A stretch of DNA of 64,000 bases from Streptomyces sp. NBC_01460. GTDB lineage: Bacteria > Actinomycetota > Actinomycetes > Streptomycetales > Streptomycetaceae. A model generated the notes under the pieces. The model searched no databases. It was not told where the DNA came from and was given only the letters and a program-made list of their open reading frames with translations. Below are positions 23,797-32,455 of the stretch, in pieces; position 1 is the stretch's first letter, and each line of letters opens with the position of its first letter. Where the stretch lies: assembly GCF_036227405.1 (NCBI RefSeq), contig NZ_CP109473.1, positions 744,001-808,000 on the forward strand, in the 5' to 3' direction. The position numbers were made by a program, and so were the translations under genes.

Positions 23797-24831
23797 ATGG
23801 GGGCGGTGACGACGCGTGCCGAGGGGGCGGCCGACGAGCGGCCCCGACTGATCAACGTCGCCTACCGGCTGCTCGGTTCCCTGGCCGAGGCCGAGGACGC
23901 CGTGCAGGAGGCCTACGCACGCTGGTACGCGTTGCCACGCGGCCGGCAGGAGGAGATCGTGTCCCCCGGCGCCTGGCTGACGACGGTGACCGGCCGCATC
24001 TGCCTCGACGTCCTCGGCTCGGCGCGGGTCCGGCGTGAACGCTACGTCGGCGCGTGGCTGCCCGAACCACTGCCCGACCGTGCCGAGCGGCATGGCGGTC
24101 ACGGGACCGATCCGGCCGACCGGATGGTCCTGGACGAATCGGTGACCATGGCATTCCTCGTCGTCATGGAGTCCATGACGCCCGCCGAGCGGGTGGCGTT
24201 CGTCCTGCACGACGTCTTCCGTTACCCCTTCGCCGAGATCGCCGGGATCCTGGACCGCACGCCCGCCGCCTGCAAACAGCTGGCGGCCTCCGCCCGGCGC
24301 CGGGTGGGCGCCCCACGCGCACCCGTGACGACGGCCGGGCAGGCCGACACGGTGCGACAGGTCAAGGAAGCCTGGGAGGCGACCGACATCGCGGCCCTCG
24401 TCGACCTCCTCGACCCCGCCGCCGTGATGACCGCCGACGGCGGCGGCATGGTCGGCACCGTCCTGCGTCCGGTCGAGGGCGGCCCGCGCATCGCCCGGTA
24501 CATGGTCGCCCTCGCCGACAGGGCCCCGGGACTCGAACTCCTGGAGCGGTCGGTCAACGGGGCACCGGGCCTGGTGGCCCGTCGCGCGGGCGTCGTGACG
24601 ACCGTGGCCTCGTTCGACGTCACCGACGGCCTCGTCACCCGGATCTGGGTCGTACGCAATCCTGAGAAGCTGCGGCCCTGGGCGTGGGACGACAAGGCCG
24701 TGCACCGGGATGCGGCCGGTCGCCGACAGGGCGGAGCTCCTGTGCAGGCGGCCCCCGGCATTCGGCACGCTCCTCGACACGACGGAGTCGAACCACCCCT
24801 CCCGCACGAGGCAGCAGTTGACGGGCAATAG
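23797..24831 (+). CDS. ECF41-type sigma factor with SnoaL-like C-terminal domain
   Basis: The 344-residue protein has sigma-2 (about 15-80; NVAYRLLGSLAEAEDAVQEA), a linker with the ECF41 hallmark WLPEPL (Trp87), sigma-4 (about 120-175; FRYPFAEIAGILDRTPAACK) and a C-terminal SnoaL-like regulatory domain with DGGG (near 213) and NPEKL (near 288). In ECF41 factors this C-terminal domain both helps and limits activity, replacing a classical anti-sigma factor. A tail of about 50 residues, rich in His, Pro and Arg, follows NPEKL and is unusual. ATG 23797 has GAGGGGG upstream. No typical COE partner gene is adjacent. Confidence 0.9.
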   Translation: MGAVTTRAEGAADERPRLINVAYRLLGSLAEAEDAVQEAYARWYALPRGRQEEIVSPGAWLTTVTGRICLDVLGSARVRRERYVGAWLPEPLPDRAERHGGHGTDPADRMVLDESVTMAFLVVMESMTPAERVAFVLHDVFRYPFAEIAGILDRTPAACKQLAASARRRVGAPRAPVTTAGQADTVRQVKEAWEATDIAALVDLLDPAAVMTADGGGMVGTVLRPVEGGPRIARYMVALADRAPGLELLERSVNGAPGLVARRAGVVTTVASFDVTDGLVTRIWVVRNPEKLRPWAWDDKAVHRDAAGRRQGGAPVQAAPGIRHAPRHDGVEPPLPHEAAVDGQ

Positions 24832-24936
24832 CCGGCTCCGACACGACAGACGGGGCGTCGCCCTTTGTAGTGCATTCGAAACCTACTGTCATCCATCGGG
24901 CCATCCGGCGAAAATTCCCCCGCCGCCAAGAGGAGT

Positions 24937-24961
24937 CTTGACGATGTTTTGCCAGGTCAAG
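24937..24961. promoter_or_regulatory. CTTGAC-N13-GTCAAG inverted repeat in an AT-rich leader
   Basis: The perfect 6-bp arms lie about 80-105 nt before the Q/P-rich gene, in DNA clearly richer in A/T than its surroundings. It overlaps a small ORF and may be an operator or an RNA hairpin. Confidence 0.35.
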
Positions 24962-24979
24962 CAGACAGAACCAGCATAA
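24944..24979 (+). CDS. Candidate 11-codon leader ORF
   Basis: ATG 24944 follows AGGAG at 8-9 nt and encodes MFCQVKQTEPA before TAA. It lies between the sigma-factor gene and the Q/P-rich gene. Its codons are unlike the local high-GC pattern, so it may be only a chance ORF within a regulatory leader. Confidence 0.25.
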   Translation: MFCQVKQTEPA

Positions 24980-25040
24980 AAAGGATGACCCGAAGATTGG
25001 GTCTCCCCAACCGGCACATCGTGGGCTTAACTTATGTGTC

Positions 25041-25532
25041 ATGACCTCCCCCCGCTCCACCTACGGCAGCGGCTACTACGCCGCGCCGTCGTTCCCCGAC
25101 ACCCCGATCTACGACTCCCTGGTCGCCGAGCGGGGGACCCCTCAGATCGCGCCGATCCGGGTCCCTGCCGCCTACGACACCGGGAACAGCTATCTGCCGG
25201 CTCTGCCGTCGGCGCTCCCGGCCCTGCCCGCGGCCCCGTCGCAGCACACCGGGTCCTACGGCTACCCGCAGCAGGCGGCCCAGCCGCAGTACCAGAACGC
25301 CGGGATGCAGCAGGCGCCGATGATGCAGCCCGCACAGCTGCAGCACGCGCCGGCGCCCTACATCCCGCAGCAGCCGTCCGCGCCCCGCGGCTACCAGCAG
25401 CAGGCGCAGCAGCAGCGGCCCGGCACCGGGTACGAGGCGATGCGTCCCGCGTCGCCCCGGCCCGCACCCGCGCCCGCGCAGTCGCCGTACGAGGATCCGT
25501 ACAACCGCCCGTACCAGAGCCGGGGGTACTGA
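25041..25532 (+). CDS. Low-complexity Q/P/A/Y-rich protein (DUF6643-like)
   Basis: The 163-residue protein has an ordered-looking N-terminus (YYAAPSFPDTPIYDSLVAER, GTPQIAPIRVPAAYD) and then a long disordered part with runs such as YGYPQQAAQPQYQ and GYQQQAQQQRPG. I recall this N-terminus as conserved in streptomycetes (DUF6643), with no known function. ATG 25041 has no visible ribosome site, and TAACTT sits 8 nt upstream, which suggests a leaderless transcript starting near the ATG. The Tyr/Gln-rich composition could support self-association; that is conjecture. Confidence 0.78.
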   Translation: MTSPRSTYGSGYYAAPSFPDTPIYDSLVAERGTPQIAPIRVPAAYDTGNSYLPALPSALPALPAAPSQHTGSYGYPQQAAQPQYQNAGMQQAPMMQPAQLQHAPAPYIPQQPSAPRGYQQQAQQQRPGTGYEAMRPASPRPAPAPAQSPYEDPYNRPYQSRGY

Positions 25533-25577
25533 CCGGCGCTGCCGCGCACTGTCAGTGACGGCTGGCAGGATGAGGGC

Positions 25578-26402
25578 ATGCTTTCTCCCTCACTCGGTGC
25601 CGTGTACGTCCACCCGGTCAAGTCGCTGGCCGCCCGCGCGGCGGACGAGGCCGTCGTCGAGCCATGGGGACTCGATGGCGACCGTCGCTGGATGCTGATC
25701 GACGACGGGAGCAGGGTCGTCACCCAGCGTCAGCAGCCCCGCATGGCAGGGCTGTCCGCCGAGCCGCTGCCCGGTGGCGGGTTGTCGATGTCGGCACCCG
25801 GGGGTGCGTCGCTCACGGTGGAGGTGCCCGATCCGGCCCGCACCGTCACCGCCGAGCTCCACCGGAGCAAGGTCGAGGTGGTGGTGGCCTCCGATGACGC
25901 ACACACCTGGTTCAGCGCGCGCCTCGGTGCGGAGGTCCGGCTCGTCCATCTCGACGCGCCGTCGCATCGAAGGCCCGTCGATCCGGAGTTCGGCCGCCCG
26001 GGCGAGACCGTGTCCCTGGCCGACGGCTTTCCGCTGCTCCTCACCGCACGGTCCTCGCTGGACGCGCTCAACGCGCTGGTGGCGCAGGGGAATCACCCGG
26101 AGGAGGGGCCGCTGCCGATGAACCGTTTCCGGCCGAACGTGGTCGTGGAGGGGACGGCGCCCTGGGCCGAGGACGGCTGGAAGCGGATCGCGATCGGGGA
26201 GGTCGCCTTCCGCGTCGTGAAGCCGTGCGGCAGGTGTGTCATCACGACCACGGACCAGCGGACGGCCGAGCGGGGCAAGGAGCCGCTCCACACACTCGCC
26301 CGGCACCGCCGCGACGGGAAGCACCTCCTCTTCGGCCAGAACATGATTCCGGAGGGCACCGGCGTGATCCGGGTGGGGGACCCGGTGCGGGTGCTCGACT
26401 GA
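25578..26402 (+). CDS. MOSC-domain protein (YcbX/mARC-like)
   Basis: This 274-residue protein has an N-terminal beta-barrel (about 1-110; YVHPVKSLAARAADEAVVEP, GDRRWMLIDD, VVTQRQQPRMAGL) and a C-terminal MOSC domain (about 120-270). The Mo-ligand Cys is in VKPCGRCVITTTD, and RFRPNVVVEG is the second signature. These proteins bind a sulfurated molybdenum cofactor and reduce N-hydroxylated compounds, usually with an electron-transfer partner. No such partner or moco gene is adjacent. ATG 25578 has GGCAGGATGAGGGC before it. Confidence 0.9.
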   Translation: MLSPSLGAVYVHPVKSLAARAADEAVVEPWGLDGDRRWMLIDDGSRVVTQRQQPRMAGLSAEPLPGGGLSMSAPGGASLTVEVPDPARTVTAELHRSKVEVVVASDDAHTWFSARLGAEVRLVHLDAPSHRRPVDPEFGRPGETVSLADGFPLLLTARSSLDALNALVAQGNHPEEGPLPMNRFRPNVVVEGTAPWAEDGWKRIAIGEVAFRVVKPCGRCVITTTDQRTAERGKEPLHTLARHRRDGKHLLFGQNMIPEGTGVIRVGDPVRVLD

Positions 26403-26541
26403 CCGTGCGTGGATGCACGGGGCCCTCCGAGGGAACCCGGAGGGACAAGGGGGGCGTTGGTGGCGTGAGGTTGCTCTCTCTTCACCGGATCCGGACGCAG
26501 TCGCCACCCTGTCGGGTTATCACGGGTAGGGAAGGGGGTGC

Positions 26542-27162
26542 ATGACTGTGCGAGCGGTTCTGGGAATCCGGCGGTGGCGGCACAATCCCGTGTGCCGGCG
26601 CACCGACCGTCACGAGGCGTGGGTGGGGCTGTCCGCCCTGCTGTTGATGCTGCTGGTCGCCCCGGTGTTCGGCTGGAAGGTCGGTTCACTGACGGACGAC
26701 GCGCTCCGTCGGACGGTGCGGGCCCAGCACGAGCACCTCCACCCCACCGCGGCCGTCGTGGTCCGCGTGCCCTCGGGCACGACGTCCCGTTTCGCCCAGG
26801 ACCCCGAGGCGGCCGTCGCCGAGGGTTCCATGCGTACGTCGGTGGTGGCCGGCTGGCGCGCCCCGGACGGTACGGCACGTACGGGCACCGTGTCGACGGC
26901 GGCGACGAGGACCGCGCCCGGCACCCCGATCCGGATCTGGACGGACGGCTCGGGGAATGCGGCGCCGCGCCCCATGGACACCTCCACGGCGCACACCCAC
27001 GCGGCGCTCGCGGGTCTGGGCGCCGCGCTTGCCGCGGGCGGTCTGACCGAAATCGCCCGCAGGGTCGTCGTATGGCGCATGATGCAACGGCGGTACGCCC
27101 GGCTCGACCGCGCCTGGGCCGAAGTCGGTCCCGACTGGGGCAGAACGGGGACGGGCAGCTGA
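26542..27162 (+). CDS. Rv1733c-like two-span membrane protein
   Basis: The 206-residue protein has a basic N-terminus (RRWRHNPVCRRTDRHEAWVG), one membrane helix (about 30-50), an extracellular Thr/Ala-rich loop of about 100 residues and a second helix (about 153-175), then a basic tail. The start RRWRxNPxRRxxDxxExW is shared with Rv1733c-type proteins of mycobacteria and streptomycetes, whose function is unknown. ATG 26542 has GAAGGGGG upstream. A hairpin follows the stop. Confidence 0.85.
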   Translation: MTVRAVLGIRRWRHNPVCRRTDRHEAWVGLSALLLMLLVAPVFGWKVGSLTDDALRRTVRAQHEHLHPTAAVVVRVPSGTTSRFAQDPEAAVAEGSMRTSVVAGWRAPDGTARTGTVSTAATRTAPGTPIRIWTDGSGNAAPRPMDTSTAHTHAALAGLGAALAAGGLTEIARRVVVWRMMQRRYARLDRAWAEVGPDWGRTGTGS

Positions 27163-27165
27163 GCC

Positions 27166-27184
27166 CGGGGGGCAGTTCCCCCCG
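27166..27184. terminator. 7-bp GC hairpin after the Rv1733c-like gene
   Basis: Arms CGGGGGG and CCCCCCG around CAGTT, 4 nt after the stop. A second hairpin (9-bp arms, 27256-27286) lies in the leader of the next gene. Confidence 0.55.
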
Positions 27185-27367
27185 TGCACGGCCGAGCAGG
27201 GCCTCTCAGCAGCCGACTTCGTCAACTCGCGCCCGTCACGCGCGCTACGGTGGAGCGGCCCGCCCGACTCCTCGGCAGGCGGGCCGGAGGGCTGCCGGTG
27301 GACCGGTGGCCCGGACGGACAGGCACGAGGCAGCGCACACGGCACGAGGTGGGGGCTCAGCAGCACC

Positions 27368-29803
27368 ATGGCACAGGGCACGGTCCAGGTGACGCACACC
27401 GGCACATCGCGATGGCGGCGCCGCACGGGCGAATACGCTTCCCTCACCGCAGCCCTGGAGGCCGCAGCGGACGGTGACGTCCTCACCATCGCCCCCGGCA
27501 CCTACCGGGAGAATCTCGTCGTCCACCGCGCGGTGACCCTGCGCGGTCCCGAGGGTTCCGCCGGCTCGGTCCGGATCGCGCCGGCCGACGGAGTCCCGTT
27601 GACCGTCCGCGCCTCCGCCGTCCTCCAGGACCTCCACGTCGAGGGCCAGGACTCCGCCGCCCCCGCACTGCTGGTCGAGGAGGGCGCTCCCGAGCTGTCG
27701 GACCTGCGCATCGTGACCAGGTCGGCCGCCGGCCTGGAGGTGCGGGGCTCGGCCAGGCCGACCGTGCGCCGCTGCACCGTCGACAATCCGGCGGGCGTGG
27801 GCATCGCCGTACTCGACGGTGCCGGGGGCGTGTTCGAGGAGTGCGAGATCGTCTCCGCCGGCCAGTCCGGTGTCTCCGTACGGGACGGCGCGCACCCACG
27901 GCTCGAACGCTGCCGCGTGCACCACGCGTCGGGCGCCGGTCTGAGCGTGACCGGGGAGGGCAGCGGACTGGAGGCGGTGGGCTGCGAGGTGTACGAGATC
28001 AAGGGCAGCGGGGTGCAGGTCGCCTCCCGCGGGACCGCGCACCTCACGGACTGCACCGTGCACCGCACGTCCTCCGACGGCGTCACCCTGGACACCGACG
28101 CCGTCGTCACGCTGGCCGACTGCGACATCCACGACATCCCGGAGAACGCGGTCGATCTGCGGTCCCGCTCGGTGCTCACCCTGACCCGCTCCACCGTCCG
28201 CAGATTCGGCCGCAACGGCCTCTCGGTCTGGGATCCGGGCACCCGCGTCGACGCCAACCAGTGCGAGATCCACGACAGTACGGGCGACTACCCGGCGGTC
28301 TGGGTCAGTGACGGCGCCACGGTGATACTCGACTCGTGCCGCGTCCACGACGTGCCGGACGCCCTCTTCGTCCTCGACCGGGGCTCGCGCGCCGACGTCG
28401 TGGACAGCGATCTGTCCCAGATCCGCAACACGGCGGTCTCGGTGAGCGACGGGGCCACGGCCCAGCTCGACGACTGCCGGATCCGCGAGGCGTCCACCGG
28501 GGCGTGGTTCCGCGACCACGGCAGCGGCGGCACGCTGAACAACTGCACCATCGACGCGGCGCAGACCGGGGTCATCGTGACCAAGGGCGCCGACCCGACG
28601 ATCGAGAGGTGCACGGTCACCTCACCCGCGGAGGCCGGCTTCTACGTCTCCGCCGAGGGCCGCGGCACCTTCGACAGCTGCCGGGTCACGGGGAGCGAGG
28701 GCTACGGCTTCCACGTGATGGACGGCTGCCGCTCCACGCTGACGCGGTGCCGCACCGAGCGGTGCGCACGCGGCGGCTACGAGTTCGCCGAGGGCTCCGG
28801 CGACGGGCACACCGCCGGCCCGGTGGCACAGGACTGCACCAGCGACGAGAGCGGACTGCGCGGCGCCACTCCCCCGGCCCCCGCGGTGCTGACGGCGACG
28901 CAGACCACACCCGGGCTGCTCGGCGCGATGCCCGGACAGCGGACCTCCGAGCCGGCCGCACCCGCGGCCGCACCCGCCCCGGCCGAGCCCGCGCGCGACT
29001 CCGACGCCGTCCTCGGCGAGCTCGACGCGCTGGTGGGACTGGACAGCGTGAAGCGTGAGGTGCGGGCGCTGACCGACATGATCGAGGTGGGGCGGCGCCG
29101 CCGGCTGGCCGGTCTGAAGGCTGCGTCGGTGCGCCGGCACCTGGTCTTCACGGGCTCGCCCGGCACGGGCAAGACGACGGTGGCCCGGCTGTACGGCGAG
29201 ATCCTGGCCTCGCTCGGTGTGCTGGAGCACGGCCATCTCGTGGAGGTCTCGCGCGTCGATCTGGTCGGCGAGCACATCGGGTCGACCGCCATCCGTACCC
29301 AGGAGGCCTTCGACCGGGCGCGCGGCGGTGTCCTGTTCGTCGACGAGGCCTACGCGCTGTCGCCCGAGGACTCCGGCCGCGACTTCGGCCGCGAGGCCAT
29401 CGACACACTGGTGAAGCTGATGGAGGACCACCGCGACGCGGTGGTGGTGATCGTCGCCGGGTACACGCACGAGATGGAGCGCTTCCTCACCGTCAACCCC
29501 GGTGTGGCGTCGCGCTTCTCGCGGACGATCACCTTCAGCGACTACGAGCCCGAGGAGCTGCTGCGGATCGTCGAGCAGCAGACCCAGGAGCACGAGTACA
29601 GCCTGGCGGACGGGACGGGGGAAGCACTGGTCAAGTACTTCACCGTGCTTCCCAAGGGCCCCGCGTTCGGTAACGGCCGGACGGCTCGTCAGACCTTCGA
29701 GTCGATGGTGGAGCGGCACGCGGGCCGGGTCGCCCAGCTCGCCGATCCGAGCACGGACGACCTGACCATGCTCTATCCGGAGGACCTCCCGGCGCTCCCC
29801 TGA
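27368..29803 (+). CDS. Right-handed parallel beta-helix fused to a CbxX/SpoVK/EccA-type AAA+ ATPase
   Basis: This 811-residue two-part protein has a beta-helix at about residues 20-500 made of about 20 short repeats (for example DCTVHRTSSDGVTLD and SCRVHDVPDALFVLD), a Pro/Ala linker (about 500-545) and an AAA+ domain (about 545-811). The AAA+ domain has Walker A TGSPGTGKTTVA near 593, Walker B GVLFVDEAYAL, sensor-1 region VVVIVAGYTHEM and the Arg-finger segment NPGVASRFSRTI. The ATPase resembles CbxX/CfqX, SpoVK and the EccA ATPases of type VII secretion, where the N-terminal half binds substrates. The role here is unknown. ATG 27368 has GGTGGGGG upstream. Confidence 0.93.
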   Translation: MAQGTVQVTHTGTSRWRRRTGEYASLTAALEAAADGDVLTIAPGTYRENLVVHRAVTLRGPEGSAGSVRIAPADGVPLTVRASAVLQDLHVEGQDSAAPALLVEEGAPELSDLRIVTRSAAGLEVRGSARPTVRRCTVDNPAGVGIAVLDGAGGVFEECEIVSAGQSGVSVRDGAHPRLERCRVHHASGAGLSVTGEGSGLEAVGCEVYEIKGSGVQVASRGTAHLTDCTVHRTSSDGVTLDTDAVVTLADCDIHDIPENAVDLRSRSVLTLTRSTVRRFGRNGLSVWDPGTRVDANQCEIHDSTGDYPAVWVSDGATVILDSCRVHDVPDALFVLDRGSRADVVDSDLSQIRNTAVSVSDGATAQLDDCRIREASTGAWFRDHGSGGTLNNCTIDAAQTGVIVTKGADPTIERCTVTSPAEAGFYVSAEGRGTFDSCRVTGSEGYGFHVMDGCRSTLTRCRTERCARGGYEFAEGSGDGHTAGPVAQDCTSDESGLRGATPPAPAVLTATQTTPGLLGAMPGQRTSEPAAPAAAPAPAEPARDSDAVLGELDALVGLDSVKREVRALTDMIEVGRRRRLAGLKAASVRRHLVFTGSPGTGKTTVARLYGEILASLGVLEHGHLVEVSRVDLVGEHIGSTAIRTQEAFDRARGGVLFVDEAYALSPEDSGRDFGREAIDTLVKLMEDHRDAVVVIVAGYTHEMERFLTVNPGVASRFSRTITFSDYEPEELLRIVEQQTQEHEYSLADGTGEALVKYFTVLPKGPAFGNGRTARQTFESMVERHAGRVAQLADPSTDDLTMLYPEDLPALP

Positions 29804-32340
29804 TCGGTGCCGGTCCGGGCGGTGCCGTCCGGTGCGCCACCGCCCTGGGCACCCGCGCCGGCCTGCTGCTGGGGCAGGACGGGTCCGAGCCGTTCCAGAA
29901 GGGCGGCGCGCTCCACCGCGAAGACCGGGTCGGCCTGGTAGTCCGAGTGCCCCAGGACCGGTTCGGGGAGCGGGTGTTCGGCGGTACGGCCGTAGACCAG
30001 CGGGTCCTTCAGCGGGCCCCGGTCCACCTCGTGGCCGCCCCGCCCCTCGTCGATGCGGACCGGGCCGCCGATCGGGTCGGTGGCACGCCAGAGGTTGCGC
30101 CAGCAGTGCACGGACCGCTGCAGCCCCTCCAGGGGGACGCGGCCGAAGTAGGCGGGGAACCAGCGCCCGTACAGCCGCTCGATCGGAGAGCCGTACGTGA
30201 GCAGTGCGACCCGGCGCCGGGCGGAGTCGGGGAGCTGCCACACCGCTGCCGCGGCGAGCACGCTGCCCTGGGAGTGGCCGGAGATGACGAGCCTGCCGCG
30301 GGTGCGCCCCGTCCAGGCGCACATCCGGGACGAGAGGTCCGGTACGGCCCGCTCGGCGTAGCAGGGCGGCGCGAAGGGGTGGGCCGCACGCGGCCAGAAC
30401 GTGCCCACGTCCCAGAGGATGCCGATGGTGCGGCGTGCGGAGACGTCGCGGTAGGCGCGCCGACCCCACGTGACGAACAGTATGGCGCCGAATCCGGTCA
30501 GCCAGGAGCCGGTCGACTGGGCCGTCTCGGCGAGCGATTCGACGAACGGGCCCGTTCCGTCCATGGCGAGGCCGGGGACCTCGCCCGCGAGCCAGGAACC
30601 GGTGACCGCCCCCGTGCCGAGGAGCAGGGTGGCCCCGGAGAGCAGTCCGAGGATCCCGGGCGCGGAGTCGGTGAGCGCGGCGGTGGCCCTGGTCCGGGCG
30701 ATCCTCCGGGTGCGTCCCGGCTCCGGGCGCTTCTCCTCGTACTCCGCCTCGATCGCGGGTCCCAGCCGACGCGCGCGCCGCATGGTGCGGACCGCGAGCC
30801 AGAGGAGGGGCAGGAGCAGGAGCAGGAGCAGGACGGGGATGACGGAGGCCTGCCAGCTGAGGAGCACGGGCGGTCCCGGTATGTCGGCTCCCGCCCCCAT
30901 GCCGGGGGTGCCGGGGCCGTCGAGCCAGTCGGCGACGCGCTGGGCGATCCCGCCGGTCATCACCCCGCCGAGGGCGCAGGCGAGCATGGCCACGGCGGGG
31001 CCGCCGAGGCCGTGGAGGGTGGTGCGCGGCTCGGGTGCGCGCCGGTACAGGCTCAGCGCCACCACGGCGAGCAGGACGACGAGCAGGCCCTGGCCCAGGG
31101 CGAGTGCGCGGAAGACGGTCTCCCCGGGGAGGGTTCCCGAGGAGACCCAGCCGGGACGCGACCAGCCGGCGTACACCACCGAGCAGAGCAGCAGGCCGAG
31201 CGCGGCACCGGGCAGGAACGTGGTGACCGCCCGGTCGACCCGGTTGTCCAGGCGCCGCTCGCTGCGTCCGCGGTGGCAGACCACCGCGAGGACGACGAGG
31301 GCGCACAGGACGAGAGCGGTCTCGAACAGGGCACCGGCCGTCGCGGGGACGGGGCTGCCGGCGTCACGGTCGTACTGTGCGGCGGTGGAGCCGACCGCGG
31401 CGGCGACGGTGAGGAATCCGGCCGCGGTGTGCGCCGCGCGCAGCCGGGCCACCAGCCGGCGTCCGTACCAGAACCCGGGCCTGCCGAGGGCGGGACGGAT
31501 CCGGCGCGGGCCGGACTCCGCCACCACGTCGGTGTCCGGGTCCTCGTCCGTCTCCGTGCTGTCCGGTTCGTCCCAGGTCAGCGGTCGCTGCGACTCGTAG
31601 GCGCTCCAGGTGCGGTTGGACAGGTACCAGAGCAGTCCGACCAGGGCGGCGGGCACGAGCGCGGCGACGGCGAGGCGTCGTCCGGGCTGGGCGAACCACC
31701 CGTCCTGGTGGGTGGAGAGGAAGCCCAGCCAGGAGCGCTGGGCGGAGCACTCGGGAGTGCCGGCGCACTGCCAGGCCACCAGGTCGAGGGCCACCTCGCA
31801 GGCGGCGGCGGTCAGCAGCACGGTGAGGGTGAGGGCGACGAGCCGCACCAGCACGCCGTACAGGCGCACGGCCCGGGTGCGTCCTCGGGCGCTGGGACGC
31901 ATCCAGTGGGCGAGGTTGACGACCATGAAGGGGAGCAGGAGCAGCCAGAGGGCCCGGGAGCCGTTGCCCGAGGTCAGGTTGGACCAGCAGTAGGCCTCGG
32001 CGACGGGGCCGTCCCGGTGACGTTCCGGGTGCTGCTCGGCACCCACGTCCTCGGTGCGCCGGTAGACGGCCGCCGTGGCGTCACCGGTGATCCTGGTGAT
32101 CCGCGGGTCGCCGAGCATCTCCTGCGGGGTGGTGCCGCCGACACCGTGGACGAGCAGTTCCAGTGCGGCGCCGCGGCTCTGCGCGGCCTCGGCCTGGTGG
32201 GCAGGGGGCAATGTCGGTGACTCGCTCTCTGGTCCGTCCGGTGGGGACCGGCGGGATGGGGCCGGCAGGGGGTGGGCTGGTGCGCGGGACCGAGCTGATG
32301 CGCAGTCACCACCATCCCGGACGCGGGGCACTCGACGCAC
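29773..32340 (-). CDS. Large multi-pass membrane protein with a split alpha/beta-hydrolase domain
   Basis: This 855-residue protein opens with LELLVHGVGGTTPQEMLGD, which looks like the first strand and oxyanion region of an alpha/beta hydrolase. It is followed by about 11 membrane segments (about residues 110-630) and then the nucleophile elbow RLVISGHSQGSVLAAA with Ser near 687, and YGSPIERLYGRWFPAYFG. The catalytic module therefore seems interrupted by the membrane part. An acidic cytoplasmic loop (PDSTETDEDPDTD) lies between spans. GTG 32340 is the longest start and is uncertain; the first 50 residues look unstructured. Its 3' end overlaps the convergent AAA+ gene by 31 nt. Confidence 0.82.
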   Translation of the reverse strand: MRRVPRVRDGGDCASARSRAPAHPLPAPSRRSPPDGPESESPTLPPAHQAEAAQSRGAALELLVHGVGGTTPQEMLGDPRITRITGDATAAVYRRTEDVGAEQHPERHRDGPVAEAYCWSNLTSGNGSRALWLLLLPFMVVNLAHWMRPSARGRTRAVRLYGVLVRLVALTLTVLLTAAACEVALDLVAWQCAGTPECSAQRSWLGFLSTHQDGWFAQPGRRLAVAALVPAALVGLLWYLSNRTWSAYESQRPLTWDEPDSTETDEDPDTDVVAESGPRRIRPALGRPGFWYGRRLVARLRAAHTAAGFLTVAAAVGSTAAQYDRDAGSPVPATAGALFETALVLCALVVLAVVCHRGRSERRLDNRVDRAVTTFLPGAALGLLLCSVVYAGWSRPGWVSSGTLPGETVFRALALGQGLLVVLLAVVALSLYRRAPEPRTTLHGLGGPAVAMLACALGGVMTGGIAQRVADWLDGPGTPGMGAGADIPGPPVLLSWQASVIPVLLLLLLLPLLWLAVRTMRRARRLGPAIEAEYEEKRPEPGRTRRIARTRATAALTDSAPGILGLLSGATLLLGTGAVTGSWLAGEVPGLAMDGTGPFVESLAETAQSTGSWLTGFGAILFVTWGRRAYRDVSARRTIGILWDVGTFWPRAAHPFAPPCYAERAVPDLSSRMCAWTGRTRGRLVISGHSQGSVLAAAAVWQLPDSARRRVALLTYGSPIERLYGRWFPAYFGRVPLEGLQRSVHCWRNLWRATDPIGGPVRIDEGRGGHEVDRGPLKDPLVYGRTAEHPLPEPVLGHSDYQADPVFAVERAALLERLGPVLPQQQAGAGAQGGGAPDGTARTGTDQGSAGRSSG

Positions 32341-32455
32341 CCGCTCTCACGGAATCTCCCCAGTGGGACGGCGGGCGTGCGTGCGTGAAAGGATGAGGCC
32401 GTCCGCAGGACCGCTGCCGGACCGTGCGGACAGACGGAAGGACCGGGGCCCGGCG

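Noticed and set aside
24977..25003. WhiG-type promoter (TAAA...GCCGATAA) before the Q/P-rich gene
   Set aside because: The TAAA is present, but the best GCCGATAA-like match is at the wrong spacing.
28622..31306. 894-residue minus-strand open frame
   Set aside because: It is antisense to the AAA+ gene and in a different frame from the membrane hydrolase; no domain is recognisable.
29947..32220. 757-residue plus-strand open frame
   Set aside because: Antisense shadow of the multi-pass membrane protein.
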